Assembly: GCF_024749285.1 (NCBI RefSeq)
Contig: NZ_CP087196.1
Location: 4,216,001-4,280,000, forward strand
Source: Pseudomonas sp. B21-015
Lineage (GTDB): Bacteria; Pseudomonadota; Gammaproteobacteria; Pseudomonadales; Pseudomonadaceae
Reading direction: 5' to 3'
Length of the DNA stretch: 64,000 nt
Shown here: positions 7,966 to 15,732 of the stretch, one piece after another
How positions within the stretch are numbered: position 1 is the stretch's first letter
Layout: each line of letters begins with the position of its first letter
Program-made: the position numbers and the translations under genes
Notes under the pieces: model-generated
Told to the model about the DNA's origin: nothing
The model's database searches: none
The model's input: only the letters and a program-made list of their open reading frames with translations

Positions 7966-8931
7966 TCAACCCACGCTCGCTTGAAACTTCTTTCGGTAAG
8001 CCGCCGGAAGCAGGCCCACTCGCTGCCGAAAAAGCCTGCGAAACGAGTTGCCATCTTCGTAGCCCACTTTGTACGTGATGCTGTCCAGGGTCATTCGTGT
8101 GGATTCGAGCAGCTGCTTTGCCCGCTCCAGACGTAGCGTTTGCAGATAGGTCAGCGGCGTGTAACCGGTGGCTTCCTTGAAACGCCTTTTGAAGTTCCTG
8201 ACGCCAAACCCGAATCGCTCGGCCAAGTCATCAATCAGCAGCGGCTGATGGAAATGATCCTCCAGCCACGTTTGAACCCGCAGGATGTCACTGTCCCCAT
8301 GGTGCTTGGGCAGTGACCACATGACATAGACCGATTGCTCGCTGCGCACGTTGTCGACCAGCAGGTATTTGCCACACTTCTGCGCCAGTTCCAGTGACGC
8401 GAACCGGCGGATCAGATGCAGCAACAGATCCATGGCGGCCGTCGCGCCGCCGCAGGTGATCAGGCGATTGTCCTCGCAGAGGATCTGCGCCTCCTCCAGG
8501 CAGGCCTGTGAATACCGGCGCCGAAAAAAATCGGCAAAGGCCCAGTGCGTGGTGACACGAATGCCGTCCAGCATGCCCGCTTCGGCCAGCATGAACGTTG
8601 CCGTACACATGGAAGCCACAACGGCACCTTGCGCGTGCTGTTGACGCAGCCACGGCCCATAACCGGGAAATGCCGGCAAGGCGTCCTTCAGTGTGAAGAG
8701 GAACCCCGGGATCACCACCAGATCGGTTCGGGAAATGTCGGCGATGGATTGGTCCACGTGCAGCGTCTGCCCTCCCCATCCGGCGACGTCACCGCCATCC
8801 AGTGAGGCGGCAACCACATTAAACGGCGCGCTGGCGGTGTCGGCGAACAGGTTGGCGGCACTGAGCACTTCCAGCGCCAGGGTGGCGCTGGCGGCGGAAC
8901 ATTGATCAGCCAGTAGCAGGGTGACGTGCAT
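7966..8931 (-). CDS. GlxA-family regulator (DJ-1/PfpI domain + AraC HTH)
   Basis: About 321 residues. The N-terminal two thirds is a DJ-1/PfpI (class I amidotransferase-like) domain with LVVIPGF and the nucleophile-elbow-like VASMCTATFMLAEAGMLDG. The C-terminal 100 residues are an AraC-type double HTH (RRFKEATGYTPLTYLQTLRL, then FRRLFRQRVGLLPAAYRKKF). Characterised relatives include ArgR, GbdR and CdhR of pseudomonads, which sense nitrogen compounds; the ligand here is unknown. The start at 8931 is chosen because MHVTLLLADQ begins the first strand. It is divergent from the thioesterase-like gene at 9038, a plausible target. Confidence 0.9.
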   Translation of the reverse strand: MHVTLLLADQCSAASATLALEVLSAANLFADTASAPFNVVAASLDGGDVAGWGGQTLHVDQSIADISRTDLVVIPGFLFTLKDALPAFPGYGPWLRQQHAQGAVVASMCTATFMLAEAGMLDGIRVTTHWAFADFFRRRYSQACLEEAQILCEDNRLITCGGATAAMDLLLHLIRRFASLELAQKCGKYLLVDNVRSEQSVYVMWSLPKHHGDSDILRVQTWLEDHFHQPLLIDDLAERFGFGVRNFKRRFKEATGYTPLTYLQTLRLERAKQLLESTRMTLDSITYKVGYEDGNSFRRLFRQRVGLLPAAYRKKFQASVG

Positions 8932-9037
8932 GAATGATCCCGATTGCGCTTTTCGCATGAAAAAAGTCATTTGTGCACCTACCTTATCCGATTTCTCCCC
9001 CCTAAAGTGCACCGGTCATTCAACCCTCGGCATCCTT

Positions 9038-9598
9038 ATGAATCTCTGGTTTCGACTTATCCTCATGCTGTTTCGTCGCCCCTGGCGCAAGCCGGTAGAC
9101 GCCCTGGCCACCACCGTCATCCGCCTGCGCGTCTGGCCGCTCGACCTCGACCTCAACCGGCACGTCACCAATGGCCGCTATTTCACCCTGGCCGATATAG
9201 GCCGCATGGATTTCGTCCTGCGCAGCGGCGCTTACCGCGTGGCTTTGCGCAACAAGGCAGTACCGATCGTTGGGGATACCTGGGGCAAGTTTCGTCGTGA
9301 GCTGAAGGTGTTCGAATCGTTCGAGATTCACACCAAAATGCTCGGCTGGGACGATAAATGGAGCTTTATGGAACACCGCTTCGTGAGCAAAGGGCGAGTG
9401 ATTGGCGTCGTCATCATGCGGGGGCTGTTCCGCTCGGCCAAAGGCACGGTTGCATCTACAGAGATCGTCAGGGATCTGGGATTGGCCGAACAGTCACCCG
9501 AGATGTCGATGTGGCTGACGGCCTGGTCGCAAAGCTGCGACGACATGAGCCGTCAGCTGCGTGGGGAAGAAGGCCTGGTTGCCCAACCGCCCCTCTGA
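9038..9598 (+). CDS. Acyl-CoA thioesterase-like hotdog protein (THEM6-type)
   Basis: About 186 residues with an N-terminal hydrophobic segment (MNLWFRLILMLFRRPW) and a hotdog-fold core: LDLNRHVTNGRYFTLADIGRMDF, where the Asn/Asp-containing helix matches 4HBT-family active sites, followed by beta strands FRRELKVFESFEIHTKMLGWD. Such proteins hydrolyse acyl thioesters or act in fatty-acyl metabolism at the membrane. The start is set at the ATG at 9038, which begins the conserved region. It is divergent from the GlxA-type regulator. Confidence 0.8.
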   Translation: MNLWFRLILMLFRRPWRKPVDALATTVIRLRVWPLDLDLNRHVTNGRYFTLADIGRMDFVLRSGAYRVALRNKAVPIVGDTWGKFRRELKVFESFEIHTKMLGWDDKWSFMEHRFVSKGRVIGVVIMRGLFRSAKGTVASTEIVRDLGLAEQSPEMSMWLTAWSQSCDDMSRQLRGEEGLVAQPPL

Positions 9599-9620
9599 TC
9601 AAGCGCAATCCCTTGTAAGA

Positions 9621-9759
9621 GCGGGCTTGTGTGGCGAGGGAGCTTGCTCCCGCTCGGCTGCGAAGCAGTCGTATGCCCTTTGCATGCGGTTTAACTTTGA
9701 AATGCCGGGGTCGCTGCGCGACCCAACGGGAGCAAGCTCCCTCGCCACACAAGCCCGCA
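9621..9759. repeat. REP pair (inverted)
   Basis: Long near-symmetric inverted pair: GCGGGCTTGTGTGGCGAGGG opens it and CCCTCGCCACACAAGCCCGC closes it, with GAGCTTGCTCCCG / CGGGAGCAAGCTC inside. It lies immediately after the thioesterase-like gene and could form a transcript-end stem-loop. Confidence 0.88.
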
Positions 9760-9889
9760 CACACTTTTGAACTGCATTGCCCCAGTTATTTGAGCCCGAC
9801 ATAGACCCCTTGCGTGAGCGAGTCTGCTCGCGATGAGGCCATCGCCCTGGCTGGCGTCGATGCAGCAACAGCAACACCGTCTGCCTGGG

Positions 9890-10033
9890 CCATCTCGGGT
9901 TTTCCTCTACGCCCTCCCCGTTCAGCGCCTTGTTCATCTTTACCGTGTCCAGCGCCTTGACCCTCGCGTCTATCCGCTCAGAGGCAGAGCCGCCCCCCTC
10001 TGTTTCCTTTGAGCCAGCCGCCTCTTTCTTCAT
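9890..10033 (-). pseudogene. Possible remnant of a DUF1801-type gene
   Basis: From an ATG at 10033 the minus strand reads MKKEAAGSKETEGGGSASERIDARVKAL. This resembles the typical N terminus of DUF1801 proteins as I remember it (KEAEGGGSPSxLIDARIKELGDW). It then diverges within about 15 residues and runs on into REP sequence. The body of the domain (about 110 residues) is missing. I read it as a truncated leftover, but the similarity is short. Confidence 0.35.
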
Positions 10034-10083
10034 GATGGTTATCTCCCTCTTCCAGATGATTGCCGCTCGCCCACTACTTGAGA

Positions 10084-10716
10084 TTACATCGCAGGACGTT
10101 GCAGGTTGACCCACTCCTGTACCGTCGGTCGCTGCCATTGGCGCTGCGCGTATTCCACCAGTGCGGGTGGTACGGAGTCGCCATTGAGTATCAGCCGGTT
10201 GAGCATCAAGGCCAGGTCCACATCGGCGATCGACCATTGGCCGAACAGGTACTCGGGGCTGTCAGCCAGCAGCGTTTGTGCGGCATCGAACAGCTTGCGC
10301 GTTGCCGACTCGGCCGCTGGCGACAAGGGCCCTGATTTGAGGCCATAAAACACCACCAGCGTGGATCGCTCCTGCCGAATGGGCAGCAAATCGCTGCGCA
10401 GCCATGCTTGAACTTGTCGTGCCCTCGCACGCTGTTTCAGATCTCGTGGATAAACCGGCGTCTGGGGTAAAACGTCTTCCAGGTATTCAGTGATCGCCGA
10501 CGATTCAGACAAGGCGAAGTCGCCCTGCACGAGTGTCGGAACACGCTGGGTCAGAGAGAGGCTGGCATAGTCTGGTGTCTGGTTTTCGGATGTTTCGAGG
10601 TTGAGCGGGCTCAGTTCAAATTCGATGCCCTTTTCGCGAAGTGCGACGAAGGCCGACATGGCATAGGGGCTGGTGAATTGAGCGTCAACGTACAGGCGCA
10701 GGCGGGAATTGTTCAC
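10084..10716 (-). CDS. yfcF: Glutathione S-transferase, YfcF type
   Basis: A 210-residue cytosolic GST. It has a thioredoxin-like N domain (LRLYVDAQFTSPYAMSAFVAL, then TQRVPTLVQGDFALSESSAITEYLED, with the cis-Pro VP and the glutathione-contacting ES). The all-helical C domain contains WSIADVDLALMLNRL (the conserved N-capping box). The length and N-terminal pattern resemble E. coli YfcF, a GST with glutathione-dependent peroxidase activity. It is probably involved in oxidative stress or electrophile detoxification. Monocistronic. Confidence 0.88.
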   Translation of the reverse strand: MNNSRLRLYVDAQFTSPYAMSAFVALREKGIEFELSPLNLETSENQTPDYASLSLTQRVPTLVQGDFALSESSAITEYLEDVLPQTPVYPRDLKQRARARQVQAWLRSDLLPIRQERSTLVVFYGLKSGPLSPAAESATRKLFDAAQTLLADSPEYLFGQWSIADVDLALMLNRLILNGDSVPPALVEYAQRQWQRPTVQEWVNLQRPAM

Positions 10717-10832
10717 GGGGTCATCTCCATATGCAGAAGCAAAACACGCTACGAGATCCAGAGTTATAAAGAAAATTCATGTTTTTCATGGGCGTATTCC
10801 TGAGCGGAATACGTGAGGTGCGAAACCTGTAT

Positions 10833-10914
10833 GCGGGCTTGCTCGCGAAGAGGGAGTGTCAGTCGACATTAATGTTGCCTGGCACACCGCTTTCGCGAGC
10901 TCGCTCCCACAGGG
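10833..10914. repeat. REP element
   Basis: Full-length element, GCGGGCTTGCTCGCGAAG to CTTTCGCGAGCTCGCTCCCAC, with a central GTCAGTCGACATTAATG. It lies in the 375-base gap before the SLATT gene; nothing else is recognised there. Confidence 0.88.
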
Positions 10915-11091
10915 ATAGCGCTTGTCGTTTGTTCTGGTTATCGCTTTGGGTCGATTACGTTGGCTCGTATCGTGTGGCGGCGGACGATGGTGGGTGCTAC
11001 GGCGTAAACGTCGCGTCGAATTCCGGCGCCCTGACTGGGGGCCAAATAGGAGCTAATATTCACCTGAACCCTCCTGCAAAGGACTGCAACC

Positions 11092-11595
11092 ATGAGCCGG
11101 CTTGAGCTACTCACCAAATGGAATCGCATGATCGTGCGGTTGCAGATCGAACACGAAATCAGTGCCCGGGATTTCGAGAAATTCAGCTGGAAACTGGGCA
11201 TCCCCTGCGTGGTGCTGTCAGCGATTGTCAGCGCCAGCGTCTTTGGTTCAATCAGTGACTCATCGCCCCCCTGGCTCCAGTATGCAGCGGGTATCCTTTC
11301 GCTTCTGACCCTGGTGTTGAGCTCGGTTCAGACCTTCCTGAACTTTGACACCCGGGCTGCCGGGCACAAAGACACCGCCGAGAAACTCGGTGCGATATCT
11401 CGTGAGATTCAGGACGAGATCGCCAGCGGCAAGGACGAGGCGATCCTGGGCCCAATCGTTTTGGACATCCGCAAGCGCATTGATTCGATCCTTCTTGATG
11501 CCCCGACCTTGCCCAAGTCAACGATAAGGAAGCTGGGGGATACTCGCGTCCACCCAGAAGCTCCATCAGAGGAGCATGACACCGTCCCGGCTTGA
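11092..11595 (+). CDS. SLATT-domain two-helix membrane protein (putative defence effector)
   Basis: A 167-residue protein with a cytosolic N-terminal helix (LLTKWNRMIVRLQIEHEISARDF), two transmembrane segments (LGIPCVVLSAIVSASVFGSI, then WLQYAAGILSLLTLVLSSV) and a cytosolic region opening FLNFDTRAAGHKDTAEKLG. This is the organisation of the SLATT family (SMODS- and SLOG-associating 2TM effector), predicted to form membrane pores as the killing arm of nucleotide-activated conflict systems. No nucleotidyltransferase, SLOG or TIR partner lies beside it. A good AAAGGA box precedes the ATG. The next gene, an adenosine-specific kinase, follows after 48 bases and may be co-transcribed. Confidence 0.75.
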   Translation: MSRLELLTKWNRMIVRLQIEHEISARDFEKFSWKLGIPCVVLSAIVSASVFGSISDSSPPWLQYAAGILSLLTLVLSSVQTFLNFDTRAAGHKDTAEKLGAISREIQDEIASGKDEAILGPIVLDIRKRIDSILLDAPTLPKSTIRKLGDTRVHPEAPSEEHDTVPA

Positions 11596-11643
11596 ATAGA
11601 GGCCAGACGCTGGTCCGCAACATCGTGAAAGGAGGCGTTTGAA

Positions 11644-12588
11644 ATGCAACTCATCACGTTGAAAATCGATAAGCCGGAAGCGACGAACTTCATTTTTGGT
11701 CAGACGCACTTCATCAAGTCCGTCGAGGACATTCACGAAGCATTGGTCAATGCCGTGCCCGGCATTCAGTTTGGCGTGGCCTTTTGTGAAGCCTCCGGTA
11801 AATGCCTGGTGCGATGGTCTGGCACCCATACCGCCATGATCGAGCTTGCCCGAAAAAATGCGCTAGCCATTGCAGCAGGCCATAGCTTCATCATTTTCCT
11901 CGGCGACGGCTTCTATCCGCTGAACGTGTTGAACACCGTCAAAATGGTGCCAGAGGTGTGCCGTATTTTTTGTGCAACCGCCAATCCAACCGAAGTGATA
12001 CTCGCGCAGACGGAACAGGGACGAGCGGTCCTGGGCGTTGTGGATGGCTTCTGTGCCAATGGCGTCGAAGGCGACGAAGACATCCTGTGGCGCAAGAACT
12101 TGTTACGGCAGATCGGCTACAAGCTGTGCCCCCCCCTCCTTCTCCCTATTCGACCACGGAATAGAGAGAACATGAAAACCCCGGAGACCCGCTCCGGGGT
12201 TTTGCGTTTCATCCCGACAGGCTCACCGGCCGGAATTGTGCACGAGTTGCTCAACGAAGAACTCCACATGCCCTCTGGGGTGGGTCGGCAATGGCCAGGT
12301 GTCGACGTTGTGAGCAAGGGCCTGGAAGGCTTGAGCGCATTTGGAGCGGGGAAAGGCTTCAATCACTGCACGCCCCTTCTGCGCCGCTTTGTGCGCGCAT
12401 TCGTCGTTTGGCACCGCGCCGACGTATTGCAGGGAGACATCCAGGAACATATCGGTAATCTTTTCCAGCTTGGCAAACAGATTGCGGCCTTCCGCCGGAC
12501 TGGCCGTCATGTTGACCAGCACCCGAAAACGGCGCAGGCCGTAGTTCAGGTTGAGCAATTTGATCAGTCCGTAGGCGCCGCTGATTGA
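11644..12588 (+). CDS. Adenosine-specific kinase family protein with apparent stop-loss extension
   Basis: Codons 1-161 encode a complete adenosine-specific kinase family (PF04008-type) protein: ITLKIDKPEATNFIFGQTHF at the start, PGIQFGVAFCEASGKCLVRW, VPEVCRIFCATANPTEVILA, and the usual C terminus LLRQIGYKL at 12126. Where the family normally stops, the frame continues through TGC and a C run (12129-12137). It then passes through a bidirectional terminator and 366 bases antisense to the ParA-type gene, closing only at 12588. Residues after 161 have no independent support. A -1 slip in the C run would give a stop at 12164. The start has an excellent AAAGGAGG box. The family was reported as an adenosine-specific kinase in archaea; the role in Pseudomonas is unknown. 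The functional gene is probably 11644 to about 12130. Confidence 0.75.
   Translation: MQLITLKIDKPEATNFIFGQTHFIKSVEDIHEALVNAVPGIQFGVAFCEASGKCLVRWSGTHTAMIELARKNALAIAAGHSFIIFLGDGFYPLNVLNTVKMVPEVCRIFCATANPTEVILAQTEQGRAVLGVVDGFCANGVEGDEDILWRKNLLRQIGYKLCPPLLLPIRPRNRENMKTPETRSGVLRFIPTGSPAGIVHELLNEELHMPSGVGRQWPGVDVVSKGLEGLSAFGAGKGFNHCTPLLRRFVRAFVVWHRADVLQGDIQEHIGNLFQLGKQIAAFRRTGRHVDQHPKTAQAVVQVEQFDQSVGAAD
12175..12203. terminator. Bidirectional Rho-independent terminator
   Basis: Perfect 12-bp inverted repeat AAAACCCCGGAG / CTCCGGGGTTTT, giving a GC-rich stem with a T run on either strand. It lies between the convergent adenosine-kinase-like and FleN-like genes. Confidence 0.9.
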
Positions 12589-13044
12589 GGTGGGTTCATC
12601 GCACACCACCACCATCACTTCCTGCGCCGCGCGGATGAAATTGACCACTGAGCCACCGATACCGGCGGCCGTGTCGATAATCAGCACATCCAGTTTGTCG
12701 CCAATATCGCTAAAGGACTGGATGAGCGCACGGTATTGCGCAGGCTCCAGATGAGTCATGTTCTGCAAGCCAGAAGAGGCCGGGGCCACACGAATCCCCC
12801 CTGGCCCTGGCACCAGTACCTCGGAAAGCTCGCAACGCCCTTCGATGACATCGGCCAGTGTGTAGCGCGGGGTCAGCCCCAGCAAAATATCGATATTCGC
12901 CAGGCCAAGATCGGCGTCCAGCAGTACGACGCGCCGCCCCATTTTCGCCAGCGCCAGTGAAAGGTTAACCGCCACCGTCGTCTTGCCCACGCCACCCTTG
13001 CCGCCGGTCACAGCGATAACTTGCACGCAATGCACCTGATCCAT
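12223..13044 (-). CDS. FleN/FlhG-like MinD/ParA-family ATPase (paralogue)
   Basis: About 273 residues. The deviant Walker A GGKGGVGKTTVAVNLSLAL follows QVIAVT, then LLDADLGLANIDILLGL, VLIIDTAAGIGGSVVNFIRA and CDEPTSISGAYGLIKLLN. The whole length resembles FleN, including the C-terminal PRSKCAQAFQALAHNVDTWP. FleN sets flagellar number by restraining FleQ, which also controls exopolysaccharide genes in Pseudomonas. This copy lies outside any flagellar cluster, so it is a paralogue. An Asp-to-Gly change (IGGSV where FleN has IGDSV) is notable. The ATG at 13044 is chosen because homology begins there; upstream in-frame sequence looks non-coding. Confidence 0.88.
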   Translation of the reverse strand: MDQVHCVQVIAVTGGKGGVGKTTVAVNLSLALAKMGRRVVLLDADLGLANIDILLGLTPRYTLADVIEGRCELSEVLVPGPGGIRVAPASSGLQNMTHLEPAQYRALIQSFSDIGDKLDVLIIDTAAGIGGSVVNFIRAAQEVMVVVCDEPTSISGAYGLIKLLNLNYGLRRFRVLVNMTASPAEGRNLFAKLEKITDMFLDVSLQYVGAVPNDECAHKAAQKGRAVIEAFPRSKCAQAFQALAHNVDTWPLPTHPRGHVEFFVEQLVHNSGR

Positions 13045-13396
13045 TTTTGCTTTCCCTTCCCTGCGCATTGTGTGCCAGTACGTAATGGCACCCTCCAGAT
13101 GCCGGAAGCATAGCTGAAAAGCGCAAAATTGCTGCTTTGTCCCCCGACGAGAGGCATTTCGCCATATTCCATCGAACCGTTTCCACGAAAAGGCCGACAA
13201 ATCAAGGTCACACGCCCCATGAATGCCCCCTGAGCCAGCCCCTCGCCGCCAAATTTGTCTCCTCCCCCCGTGAACCAGTCTTCAGACCCGCAGTCTTAGC
13301 CGTGCCGTAAAGGAAGCTCACCCAACGAAGCACTCCTACGGTCATTGCTCGTCCCCGTCCCCCCTATCGTCGTCAACTCATCAGAGCTGTCCGTTC
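13045..13396. other. Divergent intergenic region, nothing recognised
   Basis: Promoter space between the FleN-like gene (-) and the CAP-domain gene (+). No repeat or terminator is evident. Confidence 0.5.
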
Positions 13397-14257
13397 ATGC
13401 GCCCAACCGTCCGCTGCTGCCGCTTTATCTCGCTGTGCCTGATGCCTTTGCTCCCGCTGCTCGCCAGCCCCGCCCATGCCAGCGGGGAGCGGCAATTGGC
13501 GGAGGTCATCAACGACTATCGCGCCGATCCCGATCGTTGCGCGGGGCGTGCGGTCAAGCCGTTGCGGCCACTGTCGCTGAAATCGGACCTGGCCTTGCCG
13601 GTTGGTTATGGCGGCGGTTTGCGCAACGCCTTGAAAGCTAACGGCTATCAAGCGGTTGCGGTGCGGACCATTCGCGTGGTCGGCGCGCAAGATGCCGATG
13701 AGGCGTTTGACATGCTCCAAAGCGACTACTGCGGGGCGCTGCTCGATACCCAGTACGCCGACATCGGCGTCACTCGCGCCCGTAGCGAATGGCAGGTGGT
13801 GCTGGCACAACCGGTGCTCGATGGGCGTATCGGCGATTCGCGTGAAGCGGGCAAGGCGTTGCTGGCGCAGGTCAATGCGGCACGGGCCAGGCCACGTATG
13901 TGTGGGCGTCAACGCTTCGCCGCCGCGCGGCCGTTGACCTGGAATGCCGCCCTGGGTGCCGCCGCCCAAGGCCACAGCAAGGCAATGGCCTACGGCAACT
14001 ACTTCGCCCACCAGGATCCCGACGGTGATATGCCGGCGGATCGCGCCAGAGCTGCCGGTTACCGTGGCCGGCAGATCGGCGAAAACATCGCCGCCGGGCA
14101 AGGCTCGCCCAGCAAGGCGATGACCGGCTGGCTGGCCAGCCCCGGGCATTGCGCCAATCTGATGAACCCGATGTTTACCCAGGTCGGCGCGGCGTATGCC
14201 GCCGACTCGCGCAGCAACGAGGGGGTTTATTGGACGATGCTGTTTGGGGCGCCTTGA
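13397..14257 (+). CDS. CAP/SCP-domain secreted protein
   Basis: A 286-residue exported protein with a signal peptide ending PAHAS near residue 30. A CAP domain lies in the C-terminal half, about 150-286: LLAQVNAARARPRMCG, AAAQGHSKAMAYGNYFAHQDPDG, IGENIAAGQGSPSKAMTGWL and PGHCANLMNPMFTQVGAAYA. The His and Glu residues of the CAP cavity are present (GHSKAM, FAHQD, GENIA, PGHC). The N-terminal half has its own weak CAP-like ending (TQYADIGVTRARSEWQVVLAQP), suggesting a decayed duplicate. Bacterial CAP proteins act on envelope components or lipids; no specific function is assigned. It is not part of an operon. Confidence 0.85.
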   Translation: MRPTVRCCRFISLCLMPLLPLLASPAHASGERQLAEVINDYRADPDRCAGRAVKPLRPLSLKSDLALPVGYGGGLRNALKANGYQAVAVRTIRVVGAQDADEAFDMLQSDYCGALLDTQYADIGVTRARSEWQVVLAQPVLDGRIGDSREAGKALLAQVNAARARPRMCGRQRFAAARPLTWNAALGAAAQGHSKAMAYGNYFAHQDPDGDMPADRARAAGYRGRQIGENIAAGQGSPSKAMTGWLASPGHCANLMNPMFTQVGAAYAADSRSNEGVYWTMLFGAP

Positions 14258-14331
14258 GCGAGGGTTTCGAACCTTGCATAGAAAATGGCTGGCGCTTGGG
14301 TCAGTCAGTTAGGGGCTTGAACACCGTAGAT

Positions 14332-14425
14332 CTGTGGGGGCGAGCCTGCTCGCGAAGGCGGCGGGTCAGCCAATATTGCTGCTGAATGTACCGCCGTCAT
14401 CGCGAGCAGGCTCGCTCCCACAGGT
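14332..14425. repeat. REP element overlapping a coding end
   Basis: Inverted repeat TGTGGGGGCGAGCCTGCTCGCG to CGCGAGCAGGCTCGCTCCCACA. The stop codon and last 15 to 20 codons of the GNAT gene on - lie inside it. Confidence 0.9.
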
Positions 14426-14884
14426 TTGCACCTGCTTCAAGTCGAGGCAGTAGGTGTAGTAACCCGTATCGCGCACATAGCCCAATGACTCGTACAACCG
14501 TTGCGCGACGTGATTGTCCGTGGCGGTTTCCAGCACCATGCCCTTGGCGCCGGTCAATAGCGCAAAGGCTCGGGCGGTGTTCATCAATAACGTCCCTACC
14601 CCTTTTTCCCTGGCGGCAGGTGTGGTGAACAGGTCGCTGAGCAACCAGGTGCGGTGGGCGTCGATGGAGGAAAACGTTGGGTACAACTGGACGAAGCCGA
14701 GCGCTTCGCCCGTGGAGTCCTCGGCGAAGAAAATCGCCGATTCGTCCCTGGCGATGCGCTCGGCGATGAAATCGCGCGACTGCATCAGGTTCGAGGGCTG
14801 GCCGTAAAAGCCTCGGTAGGCGTCGAAGAGACTGGCGACTGTGTCGATGTGGGATGCATCAACGCGCAGGACCTGGACGGCCAT
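14366..14884 (-). CDS. GNAT-family N-acetyltransferase with REP-encoded C terminus
   Basis: A 172-residue acetyltransferase. Motif A is seen as DLFTTPAAREKGVGTLLMNTA (REKGVG loop), then MVLETATDNHVAQRLYESLGYV. The fold normally ends at the last beta strand, here TGYYTYCLDL. The remaining residues (KQVQTCGSEPARDDGGTFSS...) are read from the REP element, so the natural stop has been lost or displaced. The enzyme core is intact. The gene is 24 bases downstream of the peroxiredoxin gene and may be read with it. Confidence 0.88.
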   Translation of the reverse strand: MAVQVLRVDASHIDTVASLFDAYRGFYGQPSNLMQSRDFIAERIARDESAIFFAEDSTGEALGFVQLYPTFSSIDAHRTWLLSDLFTTPAAREKGVGTLLMNTARAFALLTGAKGMVLETATDNHVAQRLYESLGYVRDTGYYTYCLDLKQVQTCGSEPARDDGGTFSSNIG

Positions 14885-14908
14885 GTTGGAGATCTCCGAA
14901 CAGATGGG

Positions 14909-15562
14909 TTACTTCGGTTGCGCCACCGTGCGCAAATAAGGTTTCAGCGTCTTGAAGCCATCCGGGTATTTCTTCCTGGCGTCCTCATCGGAGACCGACG
15001 TGGGAATGATGACGTCCTCGCCAGGACGCCAGTTCACCGGCGTGGCGACGGTGTGCTTGGCGTTCAGTTGCAGAGAATCGAGCAGACGCAGCACCTCATC
15101 GAAGTTACGCCCGGCACTCATCGGGTAGATCAGCATCGCCTTGACCTTTTTGTCCGGGCCGACAATGAACACTGAACGCACCGTGGCGTTGTCCACCGCA
15201 GTCCGTGCGCCGCCACTGGCATTCGGATGAATCATGTCGTAGAGCTTCGCCACCACCAGGTTCTCGTCACCGATCATGGGGTAGTTGACCGCATGGCCCT
15301 GGGTCTCTTCGATGTCTTTGGCCCAGGTCTGATGGTTGCTGACAGGGTCGACACTGAGCCCGACGATTTTGGTGTTGCGCTTGTCGAACTCCGGCTTGAG
15401 CCCTGCCATGTAGCCAAGCTCCGTGGTGCACACCGGGGTGAAGTCCTTTGGATGTGAGAACAGAATCGCCCACTTGTCGCCGATCCACTCATGGAAATGC
15501 AGCGTGCCTTCGGTGCTTTCAGCGGTAAAGTCCGGTGCTTCGTCGCCAATACGGATTGCCAT
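14909..15562 (-). CDS. 1-Cys peroxiredoxin (Prx6/AhpC-TSA family)
   Basis: About 217 residues, the length of Prx6-type enzymes. It opens MAIRIGDEAPDFTAESTEG and carries the peroxidatic site FSHPKDFTPVCTTELG near residue 47, and the family C-terminal dimer region with NWRPGEDVIIPTSVSDEDA. It reduces hydrogen peroxide and alkyl hydroperoxides in the cytosol. The start at 15562 is preceded by AAGGAG. There is no thioredoxin or LsfA-regulator neighbour; sulfur-regulated LsfA of Pseudomonas belongs to this group, but identity with it is not claimed. Confidence 0.9.
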   Translation of the reverse strand: MAIRIGDEAPDFTAESTEGTLHFHEWIGDKWAILFSHPKDFTPVCTTELGYMAGLKPEFDKRNTKIVGLSVDPVSNHQTWAKDIEETQGHAVNYPMIGDENLVVAKLYDMIHPNASGGARTAVDNATVRSVFIVGPDKKVKAMLIYPMSAGRNFDEVLRLLDSLQLNAKHTVATPVNWRPGEDVIIPTSVSDEDARKKYPDGFKTLKPYLRTVAQPK

Positions 15563-15732
15563 TTCGTTCTCCTTACTGTTGAGTCGCAGGGAAGCCGCCG
15601 GAACCCTGCTTGCTGTTCCAACGGCATTCGGTATCGGTGTTGAACCTGTCAACGCGGATCAGTATAGGAGACGCCTGAAGACAAGGAGGCTAGCGCTGCG
15701 CCAACTGCGCAAGCCCTTGAATGACTGTGCAT

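Noticed and set aside
12175..12203. Attachment-site-like palindrome
   Set aside because: The 12-bp repeat with flanking A and T runs between convergent genes is fully explained as a bidirectional terminator.
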